From NCBI GenBank assembly GCA_951799425.1, contig OX637404.1, positions 19,740,545 to 19,804,544 of the forward strand: a DNA stretch of 64,000 nt, in the 5' to 3' direction. The notes beneath the pieces are model-generated. The model did not search any database. It was not told the origin of the DNA and worked only from the letters and a program-made list of their open reading frames with translations. This document shows, in pieces, positions 44,718 to 56,794 of the stretch; within the stretch, counting starts at the first letter, position 1; each line of letters begins with the position of its first letter. This stretch comes from Ilex aquifolium (taxonomy: Eukaryota > Streptophyta > Magnoliopsida > Aquifoliales > Aquifoliaceae). The position numbers were made by a program, and so were the translations under genes.

Positions 44718-45748
44718 AACCGAGTTTTTAGTCCATTCCTTCTCCAAATGCTTATGATATGTTTCTGATTCAAAATCAGCCATTTTTTCAGATTCATTGC
44801 ACTTCTCTTCTTCACATCTCTTTATTTATCTTTTTGCTCTTGAAAATACTGGCTATATTCGTTCAATCGATCGATATATCATTTCTCATTCACCCATAAG
44901 ATTTAAATCAAAATCAAATATGTTTGTTCGGAAATGAAAAGTTCATCTCCTCAAATTCATTGAAATGAGAAATGATACATTCACCATCCTCATTGTGTTC
45001 TCCAAAATTAAACAATCCCCACGAACCCTTTATCCAATGCGGCCTTATCAGTATTTATTGAAATTGGACACTAAAATACGATTCCCGTCCTCCTTAAGAT
45101 GTCAAATCAGTATTTACCTAATCATGCTGCGATAGCTTTGGACCTTTGCCACTATTCATACTCATTCGCTCGAATGTATTACCCAAGGCTTAATGCATTC
45201 CTCATTGTCAATAATGGAATAACCTGAAGTCCCCTTACCCTGTTGATAATCGATTAAGTCGAGACTGTTGAGGGAATTCATGCTCACTTGGAAAAACTGA
45301 AAGCATAGTGATCAGAGATTGGGAGCTACCACAGTTTCGCCAAAGCTTTTTAAAGACAAGACCAGCTACATAGCAACCTTCACTATGTTTGGCCTCTCTG
45401 AATTTTCCTTGCCGTCCTTGGGACAACTACCCTCAATCCGAATATGCTTTTTTAGCAAACCAACAAAGTTAGGTTGTTGTCCTTCTCAGTTTAAAATTCA
45501 AATGCCACAACAGAGTCACAGACAAGGAAAAGACAGCCAACACTAACTTGCCAACAAAACTTTTCAATAGAATGCGTAATATGTTATTGTTCAAAACTCA
45601 TAAAAGATGTAAAGGAGCTATATAACCTCCAGACTGCAAAATAAATATCCCAAGCTTCTAAAAGCCAAAAAGCTTGAACAAGAATGGTGATCATGGTACG
45701 CGCCTAGATCTACCAAAACTTAATGACAAAAACTATCGATTGAAATTT
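44718..45748. other. spacer and 3' region of the RGP gene
   Basis: No gene is named. The last few hundred bases before 45749 are likely the RGP 3' UTR, which reads leftward. A 75-codon plus-strand open stretch at 45319-45546 is not recognised. Confidence 0.45.
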
Positions 45749-48084
45749 CTATTTTTTGGCGCCATTAGGTAGTTCAGCGGAGTCTCCAGATGGATTGAGC
45801 TCATCCCATGCTTCGATCCATGTGACCATCGCATCTGCCAGCTTAATGAAGTACTCATCGACCTTACCAAGCTTTGCCTTGACTTGCTTGGAGAGTTCAA
45901 TGTAGCATTTCTGAACAGTGGTGCACTCCTTTGAAAGCGTAGCAGCTTGGAAAAATGGGATCAGCTCTTCTTGCCAATAGATACCTTTGTATTCCTTCTT
46001 GAGGTTCACAAAGGGGTTGCTCGCTTTGCTGTGCCAGATGTAGGGCAGACCCGTCTTCACTCCCAATCCCAAGTGGTCACATATCACCTAGACAGCGGAT
46101 ATATCAAAAGCCATGAGCAAGAAAGTGTGAAAATGTAATTGCTAAGAGCCAATACGGATTTTAAAGCAGTAACAGTGGTCAGAATGATGCAACGAACTTC
46201 AACGTGCAGAGAAATTAACACGCAACACAAACAATACCTTAGTGCACCAACCAGCCCACATGTCATCGTAGCGTCCAATAGGCTGGCCATCACCCATGAG
46301 TCCAAAGTACATTGCAGGGCCGATCAATTCACGGTTGAATGCCAGGTTCATACCACACATGGGGAAGAGGGTTCCTTTTGGTATAGTCAGAACTGCATCA
46401 ACAAACCTGAAAACGATGGCATATAATTAATAAGCCTGTTGAAGGTGAACATTTCAAACATTATAAAGCAAGATTAGTTTTGTACCTAGTGTTTCTCTCA
46501 CGAGGCTTGACGAGCTGGGTTGGGGCATCATAATCTGGGATGTTAAGCCAGAGGCCATGGGAAACTGCAGTAGGAACACCCTCACGGAGGCTAAATGGAT
46601 AGCCACGAACAAAATCAGCACCTTCTCGGTATGGATCATACAGGGTATTGTAGAAAAATGGAGTTGATGGGGTCAGCAGGTTCTTTATGTGTTGCTCAAG
46701 TGCATTAATATCTTTGCCAGACGGATCTTTCGCAACCTGAGAATAAATAAAGCACTCCCAACGTTACAACCACATAGAACTGTCCCCCCAACTCAAAATT
46801 GCAGAGACAAACTAAGATTGACAATATCAAAGACCTCACTATGCTAATAAGGTAACTTAGGTAAGTGTAGGCAGGAGCATACAGACTATACGGACGTCAT
46901 CTAATTATATATAATTCAACTTAGAAGGACTCAACACTAATTTGCTAAACACAGAAGAGAATGTGTTTGTGAAGAAGTAAGAACCCAATGCAGATATTAA
47001 TTGAAATTAGAACACTTGAAATTTAGGACAGTACATACAGAATAAGAAAATGTGTGATCAGATCATCTATTGCAAATAAATTAACCAAAAGCAACTACTA
47101 TAAAGAGAGATCAGGGACCTCCCAATAGGCTGCCCATTACACCAAATCGGCTAAAGCTTTGAAAAGTTTAGACCGAATGGCTAAAAATCACCAAGGATGA
47201 ACCTACAATCACGAAATCATTATTAAGAAAGAAATGTCACTTTCTATTCTGTTAGAGAAGGTTTATCATTGGGATGAGATCAAAAGTCACCATCCGAGAT
47301 CTCTTCTTTTAATAGTTTGTTGTTAAACCCTATAACAGATCCGTGATATGATGTACAGGGAGAGAGACGCAAAGATAAAAGGCAGATCAAATCAAGGTAG
47401 CACAAAAATATAACGAATTTTTTTCAGAAAACAATTAAACATATATGAGAGAGAATAACAAAATCAAGATCCAGATTCGGTAACCCCACAAGACTCCATC
47501 ACACACCCAAATTACCAAATCAATCATTTAACCAATAAACAAACGCAAATTCAAAACAAACAACAAATCAAGATCCAATATTCGACATAAATACTAAAAC
47601 TCTACCAAAATTCAACAGATCCAAACACCAAATCCCATAAATGCACAACAAAAAAACACATCAAAATTCAAACTTCAAAACCAAACCAAGATCAAATCGA
47701 ATTCGCAAAATCAAAATAAAAATCCCAAAAGGGTATTCAAAAAGAGGATCATAGTCTTACAAAGCAATCATCATCAATTGTGAAGATGTACTTCTTTTTG
47801 GAGACCATGTAGCCGAAGCAACGGCAAGCGGAGTCCTTGAAGGATATGCAGGAGGCTTTGGGACCCAGAATTTTGTTGATGTCATTGCGATTGTAGAGCT
47901 CATAATCGTATCCTTCGGGTACCTTGATGACCTTTGTTGGGTCACCGTCTTGAACAATGATCAGGTGGTATTGCTGAAAGAAAGGCCTCCACATCTCCAG
48001 GAAGTCAAGGTTCCGGATCGTGGGTATCACTATGTCCAGCTCGTCTTTGAGGAGGGGGATGGGAGAGACAGAAGGTTGTGCCAT
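45749..48084 (-). CDS. RGP: reversibly glycosylated polypeptide / UDP-arabinopyranose mutase (GT75)
   Basis: The protein interconverts UDP-arabinopyranose and UDP-arabinofuranose for cell-wall arabinan, arabinogalactan and xylan synthesis, at the cytosolic face of the Golgi. Exons on the minus strand are 48084-47761, 46736-46486, 46406-46238 and 46087-45749. Phases agree and give 360 codons plus stop, the usual family length. Visible family motifs are [20 protein letters not shown] at the N-terminus, TIDDDCF at about residues 102-108 (DXD-type metal/nucleotide site), [20 protein letters not shown], and [20 protein letters not shown]. There is no signal peptide, as expected for a cytosolic protein. 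The C-terminal tail [12 protein letters not shown] is variable in the family. A broken copy of its last exon sits at 15470-15650. The paralogue number (RGP1-3 or RGP5 type) cannot be fixed, though the length and motifs suit the RGP1-3 mutase group. Confidence 0.95.
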
Positions 48085-48088
48085 GGTG

Positions 48089-48120
<32 letters not shown>

Positions 48121-48181
48121 GAAGTTTAGAGAGCGAGAGAGTGAGTTGAATTTTAAGGGAGGGGGGAGTGCGCTTTATAGG
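48089..48181 (-). promoter_or_regulatory. core promoter and leader of the RGP gene
   Basis: On the minus strand CCTATAAAG (48173-48181) is a TATA box 90 bp before the ATG. The leader holds a CT run (GA on the plus strand, 48089-48116), a common feature of plant 5' leaders. Confidence 0.65.
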
Positions 48182-48346
48182 AAACTCTACAGCAAGTAGT
48201 GGCCCTTGAGAACAAATGCAATTGTCGTAGTGAAAAAAAAAGAAATAAATAATGTTCATTTCAAAAGAAATGGAAAGAATGTAAAAATAAATACCTTCAT
48301 TAATTCGATATTGTCCTAATTTCAAATAATTATTTTATGTGAAATA

Positions 48347-48552
48347 GAGTGGTAATAGGAACGAACTATAAATTCAAATGAATTAAGTTCGAATTTTGTC
48401 AATTCCTTATAATCAGGTTTTGAGAAATTTATCCCTTATGAATCCTTAGTCTTAGCGTGAATCATCTGTCTTTAACTAGACAGGAGAAGAGATTAATCGA
48501 GGTGCACGTAAGGTAATCCAGACATCCCTAACCGCTAAACAAAAAAAAAAAG
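48347..48552 (+). mobile_element. SINE, full-length but diverged
   Basis: An A-box-like AGTGGTAATAGGAAC is at the start and a B-box-like GTTCGAATT lies at 48387-48395. The conserved plant SINE tail is present (GATTAATCGAGGTGCACGTA then TCCAGACATCCC), followed by an A run (48539-48551). A second copy of the family is at 61450-61634. The family resembles the tRNA-derived Au-type SINEs of dicots. Confidence 0.7.
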
Positions 48553-48654
48553 TAGAGAGTTGTGTCCATTGTTGTCTAAGTTATGACTTTTATTCATTTT
48601 GTCTCTAAAATTTAAGAGTAATGATATGCTTATCAAGTTTTTTTGTAAATTTTT

Positions 48655-49204
48655 GGGTTAATTGTACTAGAGGTCTCCAAAGTATGTAATTTATCTCATT
48701 TTGGTCCCCAATGTTTTAATTGCTTCATTTTAGTCCCCGAAGTATTGAATATATTTTTATATGGTCCCTAAACCAGACAACGTCCAGTTTGCTATCGATT
48801 TTTTATCATAAACTTGTCACGTAATAGTTAAATATGGACAAAAAATAATTTTGATAGCTCTTAAATAAAATTTGGGTAACTCTTGAAAAAAAATGTGTAA
48901 TATGAGTAATTTTTGACCAAAATTTGAATAGCTCATGATCAAAACTGTGTAATTTGGGTAGTTATTTAACCAAAATTTAAGTAAAAATTTGATCAAGAGT
49001 TATCAAAATTATTTTTTTTTGTCCATATTTAAGTATCACGTGTCAAATTTATGATAAAAAATATTAGCAATCTGGACACTGTCTGCTTAAGGGACCATAT
49101 AGAAACATATTCAATACTTCAGGGACCAAAATGATGCAATTGAAATATTGGAGACCAAAATGAGACAAATCTAATACTTTAGCGACCTCCTGTGTAATTA
49201 ATCC
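48655..49204. mobile_element. Mutator-like fold-back MITE with 9-bp target duplication
   Basis: The 550-bp element is flanked by TAAATTTTT on both sides (48646-48654 and 49205-49213, exact). It starts GGGTTAATTGTAC and ends with the inverse GGATTAATTACAC. The arms are long imperfect inverse copies of each other: CATTTTGGTCCCCAATG answers GGAGACCAAAATGAG, and TAGTTAAATATGGACAAAA answers TTTGTCCATATTTAAGT. It has no coding sequence. Confidence 0.88.
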
Positions 49205-49661
49205 TAAATTTTTTATCCTCACAGTTTCTATCATTGAATATTAATGAAACCCACTTATTTAGTGGATGTGAATATTATTTGTTAGAAATAGACTAACATT
49301 TGGTATTAAGCCGACAAGAAATCAATTTACATAATTAAAAGAACAATAAGAAAAATTTAATAGAATAATGCAAAATGTGATTTGCCCAAATAAAGAAAGG
49401 AAAGTCTAATAGATTTCCCTCCTCTCTGTCTAGAAATTTTAGTGGGGATGATGAACTTAGTTATACCTTCATATTGTAATATTTTGGTTAAACATCAATT
49501 AAATTATCCTATTTTCCATAAAATAATAGACATGTGATAGGTCGAGAGGATTTATTTCTAATTTAAATGTGATACGTGAATACAAACTAAACTTTTAATG
49601 GAGAATTTAGATATTGAAAACTATTTAATATTATAGAAATTTAAATTCTCAATTTATAAAA
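49205..49661. other. AT-rich spacer
   Basis: Nothing recognisable beyond the right target duplication of the MITE. Confidence 0.6.
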
Positions 49662-50609
49662 GCATACTAATAGACAAGATTGATCAAATTTTTATTTATT
49701 TTGATCCTTTTATATAAAATACTTTGATTAAATTTTTTTCCTGTTTAAGAAAATCATCTTTTTTTACACTATTTCCAATGACAAAGAACTCAACCAACAC
49801 ACTTTCTAATTAGAGGTGACAATCGAGTCGTGTTATGTCGGGTTTGTGTCAGGTTATTGCGGGTTCGTGTCGAACATTAGTTAACTCTAACTCAACTTAT
49901 TTAACTAATCGTGTCGTGTCGTGTCGAGTTGACCTATTTATTTTCGTGTCATATTCGTGTTCGTATTCGTGTTGACCCACATAAACTTTGAATAAAAAAT
50001 TTAACTCTAATATTCTATTTTCACTTAATTAAATCAATGTTCATTTTTTTCTACAAACTAAAAATTAACTTAATAAACATAATAATAATAATAATGAGTA
50101 AAAATATATTTTTTATATAATAATTATGTTAATGCTTAATAAATAGTTACAAATAATTAATATGTTATTTCTATAATACTAGTTAAACATGTTAATTTCG
50201 TGTTACCATATAAACGAAAAAATAAAGAAAGTGCTCATTCTTAAATAAACGGGTTGATCGTGTCAATTTCGAGTTTAGTGTGTTGAACCCAAATATGACT
50301 ACTTTATATTTCGTGTTCACATGTCGGGTCATTTTCGAGTTCGTGACGAGTTATAATCGAGTTCGTGTCATAAAATTTATGTCGAATTCGAGTCGTGTCA
50401 TCGTGTTGAGTCGCAAATTGCCACCCCTATCCCTAATGTCAAACAACTCCACTAATTTATCTTTCTCTTATTTTATATTTGTTCACCTTCATTTTCAATT
50501 ATGCAATTAAGAAAAGAGAAATAAATTACTAATTAAAATATAAAAATTGTACAATTAATACTCAATTTTCAATATTAGAATGTGTTTTCAGGCACAGAGT
50601 TATTACTAA
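49662..50609 (+). mobile_element. small Helitron candidate, interrupted by a hAT MITE
   Basis: The right end has an imperfect hairpin TGTGTTTTCAGGCACA (50581-50596), followed by GAGTTATTACTAA and then T, matching the end of the long Helitron (GGGTTATTACTAG|T). A weak left end GCATACTAATAGACAAG resembles the long Helitron's TCTATACTAATAAG but lacks the initial TC. Without the MITE the element would be about 330 bp. Confidence 0.4.
49811..50429. mobile_element. hAT-type MITE
   Basis: The left end TAGAGGTGACAATCG and the right end, inverted, TAGGGGTGGCAATTTG are the common plant hAT MITE termini. The 8-bp flanks are TTTCTAAT (49803-49810) and TCCCTAAT (50430-50437), matching at 6 of 8. The inside is rich in GTGTCGTGTCG and GAGTTCGTGTC words and has an AT-rich core. 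No transposase is present. Confidence 0.75.
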
Positions 50610-51184
50610 TATAAGATATATTTAGTGTTATCATACAATTTGTAATAAAAATTGTGGTTGAGAATTTCAAAGCTTAGGTTTGTACAACTTTCTTGGATGT
50701 GGATTACCAGAATGCACCTCTAATGTAACGGAAAATCCTATGCAGCTAATATGATTTTATCTAACTTTCGTATCTTATTTTTTCCAAACCTCCTACTTTC
50801 ATTACTATGAAGATTTTTGAAGGTTACTAGGTGAAAAAAGCTTAGGTTGCAATAATGTTGGTTTAAGGCAGAATATATATAATATTAGCAATAACTTGAA
50901 GACATTTTATAATACTCAAAATTAAAACATTAAGCGTGTGATATTTATATTTTGAATAATAAATTTTTTTTTTTTAGTTATGTAATTTAAAATTAAAATG
51001 AATAGAGATAAAATAAAATAGAAGTATGTGTGAATTAATAGGGTGATTTGACATTGGCAAGTGTTTTTGATTGAATTCTCTGACATTAGGGGCCATACAA
51101 AGAAGATGATATTTTTTAGTGAGAAAATAAATTTAGAGATAAATTTTGTATCATTGGATTAAAGTAGATGAAAATTTAATCAAT

Positions 51185-51745
51185 CTTAACGGCCTCGCCC
51201 GACCCAGACCAGGCTTAGTTCAGAGATCCAGTTTAGAAAATGCAAACTAGACTTGTGTCACAGATGCAACCAAACTCAAATCAGAAAATACAAGCCAACA
51301 AGGACCAAACTCATCGTTGGAAAACTCAATCTACTAGTGACGCGCGTGAGATCTCCATCTTAGGAAGAGAATCAGGGTACGCATTGTAAGCCTCAACCAC
51401 CTCGTCCGTTACGCCAACATCGTAGAGCCAGTCACTCATATCACAAGGGTGACACTTTAATCAGGGCTCCCTGCGATAGCGCCTCCATCAAAGCCCGCTT
51501 TAGGGCGTCATAAAAATTGTACTCTCCTATAAATTATAAGTTTCACCCACACATGAGAGCATATACACATCTCAACACACTACACCTATCAAGTAATAAG
51601 ATTTTTCGACCACTGTCACCATTCTTTGTAGAATAGGTCACTCAGACCGAACCACATAATATTTGTATTTGTTTATGTTGAGTCCTCTTTACGTTATTCT
51701 TGTTTGATTTTACATAAATTCATTTTTGTACATTATCAAATCTTA
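51185..51745 (+). repeat. interspersed repeat, LTR-like, related to 14270-14710
   Basis: It shares CCTATAAATTATAAG (TATA-like), GACGCGCGTGAGA and the ending TTGATTTTACATAAATTCAT then TTTTGTACATTATCA with the earlier copy. A TATA box in the middle and a pyrimidine-rich downstream part are what a solo LTR would show. Ends and family are unknown. Confidence 0.4.
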
Positions 51746-52989
51746 ACCATGGTACTTTCATAAGTTAAAAATTCTATTTCATAATTATAATATTAGATAG
51801 ATTGGTGCCGAAAGTATAGGGCTTCATATCACTTTCGTCTCCATATTCAATCCTATCATTTTTTTCAAACGTTGAATTTTAGTTTAATTGGTCCCCAAAG
51901 TATACATTTCTTACAATTTTGGTCCCTCGTCTTTCAATCGTGTCTTTTTCTCAAAAGTTTGAATTCAAGTCTAATTAGTTCTATGAAAGCGGACATTTTA
52001 AAAATATCTCACATAATTAATTATGTGCATTTTCATGTCACACCACCGACATAGACTCATTACACCAAACTTTTTTATTGAGTTATATCAGAAAAAAACA
52101 ATTCGCCTAAAAATATGGTTCTATGCCTCCTAACAACTAGAACTTGAAAACCCCACCTCCGACAAGTTCGTTTTTTTGTGACTATTTTTTATCACTTTTA
52201 TAGTAATTTATAATTGATCTTGAAAATATTATGATTGATTGTAAAACTATTACAAAAATAATAAAAATACCCACGAAAATTATAAAATTACTCATAAAAA
52301 TAATAAATTTTTTTGTTATAAAAAATTATAGAATACACCCACAAAAAGTTATAAAAATTGTAGATATGATACCAAATTTTTTTTACTACCGTAATTTTCT
52401 CCTTCAAATTATGGTGGGAGGGTTGTCCTTTTTTTGATTGAAAAAAAAGGATAGGGTTCTTTGTACGAGTGTCAGATCGTGGGGTGTCGGTGTGGTGTCA
52501 ATTATATTTAATTCGTATTATTATTTATATTAATATAAAAGATATTTTATTTTAAAATAAGTGATATAATATTATATAAAAAATTATAAAATACTTGTTT
52601 TTAGTTTATAATATCAATTAATTATATTATTCACATCTAACTTCAATTTGACCAATTTAATATTTGTATTAATTAATCATATATCCGTTCAAAAAAACAT
52701 TCATCATATCATTTTCAAATTTTATACCGGGTAGTGTTTATATTGACAAGTTCTTTGCATGGGGTAAGGAGGTGGAGGTGGAGGTGGTGGTGGTGTTTGG
52801 TTGAAAAGGCATTAGACGAGTGGTAGGTTTGCAAGGGCTGCTTGGGAGGTAAGAAGACAACTGGTGTGGGGTGCAGCGAAGACCCGGTAAGCTTTGAACG
52901 AGTCAAAGTTGGAGGATGACAAAAAGAATCATTAGGCTTTCAATAACCCCTTTTTCATCTATTTCTTTCATTTCGGTAGATTATTTTTT

Positions 52990-53270
52990 ATCCATTTCTT
53001 TCATTCTCTCGGGATCATGGATTAATTTTCTATTTTTTTCAACAAGTTTTTTGTGCCGTTGCCGGGGGATTATTCTAGTAATTATTTCAATATTAATTTC
53101 AATCAATTTTATCTTAGTTTAAACTTATTTAATTTTCTGCTCCACCCCTCAGAAGGCTAAGAATCTCCTCATGTTGTCGGAGAATCTCATCCTGCTTAGC
53201 CTCGATGCCAAGCATAATCTCTCGTAGTGATCTTTGGTGTCCATTCTTTTGAAGCTTTTGTTGTCCACAT
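52990..53270. mobile_element. decayed Ty3/gypsy-type fragment with tRNA-Asp-like primer-binding site
   Basis: TTTTTTGTGCCGTTGCCGGG followed by GGATT (about 53046-53070) is close to the TGGCGCCGTTGCCGGGGA primer-binding site common in plant gypsy elements and complementary to the tRNA-Asp 3' end. Minus-strand sequence at about 53150-53240 reads as a short Glu/Leu-rich coiled stretch (IEAKQDEILRQHEEILSLL). Only a fragment remains; it is broken and old. Confidence 0.45.
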
Positions 53271-53399
53271 CATAGTAGTCAAGACTCTCTTGCTTCTCAT
53301 CTATACTAATAAGATAGAGGCAATTTCAAAATTTTCCAATTGAAATCAATTCTCTCAATTTAGAAAAGCAAAAGAACGGTTAGGATTTAATTGAAGTTT

Positions 53400-53600
53400 A
53401 AATCTACGGTTCAAATCTCATCTAAATTCATCTAATTAAATCCAATGGCTCACATTCCATCTCACCCAAATACATCCTCCCGCCCACTATACCTACAGAC
53501 ACACGCCACCCATTTTGTTTTGATCAGATACGCTACCCAGTTCAAACGTCTCTCTCTCTCTCTCGCTTGCTCCTCTGCCATGGAAGACGCCAGGTACCTC
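53400..53600 (+). repeat. Helitron internal module, copy 1
   Basis: It shares TCTACGGTTCAAATCTCATC, TAATTAAATCCAATGGCTCA, a CCCGCCCA word, CT repeats and CCTCTGCCATGGAAGACGCC with copy 2 at about 56330-56520. Confidence 0.85.
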
Positions 53601-56329
53601 TCTCTCTCTCGACTTTCACACATGCACACACACATACAGGGATCGCTCTCTCTCTCTCTCTTCGAGCCCAGGTACCTTCCTCTCTCTCTTCGAGCTCAGG
53701 TACCTTCCTCTCTCTCTTCGCGCGCAGACACACACACATTCGAACACACATAGCACCACACACACAGAGGTAGTAGATACACATACATCGCAGACACAGA
53801 GAGAGAGGGGCAGTCGCTTACACACACACAACACAGTCACATTCACACACACACACACAGCAATCACACATTTTAAAGCAATTTTTTGGATGTTAATTTG
53901 GGTGTTCAAATCGGTGGTTAATTTTCAAATTGGGGTTTCCATGACATCTTCAAAATTGGTTTATTCATAGGATTGTCGGGTTTTGATTGAATGGTTTTTA
54001 AATTGAATGTTTGGTTTATTTTGGATTGCGATTGGGTTTTAATTTCATTTTTTTGATGTTTGGGTTTTGTTTATTAATTTGGAATGTTATGGTTTGGGTT
54101 TGTTAGGGTTGTTATGAAATTGGAATGTTATGGGTTTATACCATAGGGTTTTAGTGCTTAATATTTGTGATATTGGAAGTTGGGGTTTTAAAATTGAATG
54201 TTAGGGTATTTTGATTGAAATATGGTTTTTAGTTTTTTGATTGAATGAATTATTTTGATTGGGATTTGGTGTTACTTTCATTAAATTGCGTTAGAGTTTT
54301 TTTATGAAATTTTAATGTTTTGGTTTTGTTGGGTTTTTATGAAATTAAAATGTTATGGTTTTTTTTTTTTTTTTTTCCAATTGGGTGTTAATTTTATAAC
54401 ATAGGGTTTTGGTTTGTGAACTTGGAAGGTGGGTTTGTGATTGAACTTTAGGGTTTAAAAATTGAATGTTAGGATTACTTTGATTGAAATTGATTGTTAC
54501 TTTCATTCTTTAATGAAATGGGGTTTTCACCCGCATGAAATAGAATGTTGTGTTGATGATTATTGAGGGTTAAATTGAATGTTATTGTTATTTTGATTGA
54601 AATTATAAGTTGGGTTTGCGATTGTTCCGTGTTCAGTAGGATTGAAATAGGATTGTTTTGTATTTTACTCAGTCTTCGGTGCTACATTCACAACCAAAAT
54701 CAACTGTTGGAGCACCTGCTTATATCTTGCATTACTCAGTCCTCGGTGCAAGGTAAGTTTATTTCTATTTTTTTTTTGTGTATTATCGGATTACATTCAG
54801 ATAATACATTTTTTTATGTGATGTGCTTTATGAATGGGCACTAATATTTTTTGATTTTTATTCAGAATTATGTGATGTGATTTTTATTCTCTACACATAC
54901 TTGCCTTTTTCAAATATTTGGAGCTCTAAGTTTCTGAACTGTACAATTCTTTTGTATTTATTTTCCTTCTTTTTTTCTGTTTCGCACCTCCAGTGAGGTT
55001 TCCGGTGAGGCATTGAACTTGGTCCTTCAATTGGGTGGTGGTGGTGAGCATTTGAGTGTGTGTAGCCTAGAATTAGAGAAACCCAGATGGTTTTGAGAGA
55101 GAGAAAGATGGGATTGTGTGAAAAGGGGGATCTTTGGTACATTTTGAAAATTGTGTGAAAAGGGGGAAACCCATAGATTTCATCTTGATCGCTGCAACTG
55201 GTTCTTCTCTCTTTCTGTTATTGGTTTTCTTGGTTGGATACATATAAGGGTTCATTGAGTCATTGTAACTTATTTGCTTGCCAAAGAGAATATTCTCCCA
55301 CCAATATTCAACTTTACAGTCTACGGTTTCTGGTGTATATATGTGCCCTGTTATACAATTTTCAATTGAATAATCAAGATCAAATATAACGTTGGTCTTG
55401 GTTGTAACTATTATGATCTAAGTTGTTCACTCTTAAAGTCTTGAGAGACTGACGACCATGGATTGGGAAAGAGTATGTTTCAAATGTCTCCAATAGTTAT
55501 TTCAGTAGGCCATTCTTTTTAGGAAGTCTATCTGCTATAGTTATCATTGATAGGCAATTTTAGGGATACATGAGTATGCATGCATCTGGGTGCATGTGAA
55601 TGTTCATTGCATATCAAGAAAAACATTCCAATATTCAGGAATTGGCATTATCACTATATTCTCTTTGATTGTTTCTAGGAGTTCTTCTGGCTAGGCTTAT
55701 TACTTTGTTTTGCCACCATGTATTTCCCACTTTTTTTGGTGTTTTGGGTTCTTTCACTTTCCTCCTCAAATTTTAACGGAAAATTGAAGATTTTAATTCT
55801 TAATTGCCCAAGAATTTCTATTTTGGGATTTATCCATTTACTCTTTCTGATCAGTGAATTCTGGTTCCTTTTAATTTTCTTCATTGCCCTGCTCATCTGA
55901 GTTTTCATAAACATCCCTGCGTGCACATCGACTTATAAACAACCTTTTCAGTGAAGGACATGTTGTTAGAAAGGTGAACAGGGCCTCAATATTGTATTCT
56001 TCCATCGAACTATCTATCCACCAAAAATCTTTGAGTTCAGAGAATTTTATTGATCGTGGTGGGAGGATAACTGCCTACAAGAAGTTCATGAGGTTGATCT
56101 ATTATGCTGTATCAAATAGGTATTGTCAATCCTAAAATCACTGTGAACTTAGATATTTGTTTTCAAGCAGAAGAGATTTTCAGAACCCAGATCAAAAAAG
56201 GAACAAATAACAAGTCCTTCTCACCCTGAAAATCCATCCACATAGTGTAAGTAAAGGGTTTCCACTTCTCCTGCGGCTTCTACCAGTGGATCAAAATGCT
56301 TGGGGGAGGTGATTTCAATTTCAAACTTC

Positions 56330-56520
56330 AGATATACGGTTCAGATCTCATCTAAACTCATCTAATTAAATCCAATGGCTCACGATCCATCCCATCAAAA
56401 ACTCAAATCCCGCCCATTATGCCTAAACACTCACGCCAGCCAACTCAAATCCCTCCCTCTCTCTCTCTCTCTGCTTGCTTGGTCACTCGCTCGCTCCTCT
56501 GCCATGGAAGACGCCCAAGC
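56330..56520 (+). repeat. Helitron internal module, copy 2
   Basis: It repeats the 5' module of the Helitron some 2.9 kb downstream (ATACGGTTCAGATCTCATC, TAATTAAATCCAATGGCTCA, CCTCTGCCATGGAAGACGCC) but lacks the TCTATACTAATA terminus. This suggests capture of, or recombination with, a related Helitron. Confidence 0.85.
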
Positions 56521-56628
56521 CCATGTATCCCTCCCTCTATCTCACGACTTTCATACACACACAAATACAGTGCTCTCTCATTCCCTCTCTATCTCTCGCT
56601 TCTCTGCCAGGTACCCCTCATCTCTCTC

Positions 56629-56673
<45 letters not shown>

Positions 56674-56730
56674 AAACACAGCGCACACACACACATACAT
56701 ACTAACACACACACACACACACACACACAC
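56629..56730. repeat. (CA)n microsatellite cluster
   Basis: Long CA runs, interrupted by short AATCAAACACAGCG-type spacers, fall in the middle block of the Helitron. Open stretches here are repeat by-products. Confidence 0.95.
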
Positions 56731-56794
56731 AATTGAACACACAGCGCGCACACACACACAACACCACACTTACACCCACACACACAATCGAACC

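Larger units (their letters stand above)
50610..53299. other. repeat-rich spacer
   Basis: No host gene is recognised. Contents: a diverged repeat at 51185-51745 related to 14270-14710; a MITE-like piece with GGTCCCCAAAGTATA at about 51880-51930; AT-rich DNA to 52740; a GGAGGTGGA/GGTGGT run at about 52768-52797; and a decayed LTR-element piece at about 52990-53270. Confidence 0.5.

Noticed and set aside
45319-45546. A 75-codon ORF as a gene next to the RGP gene
   Set aside because: There is no recognised family, codon pattern or splice context; it probably lies in spacer or 3' UTR.
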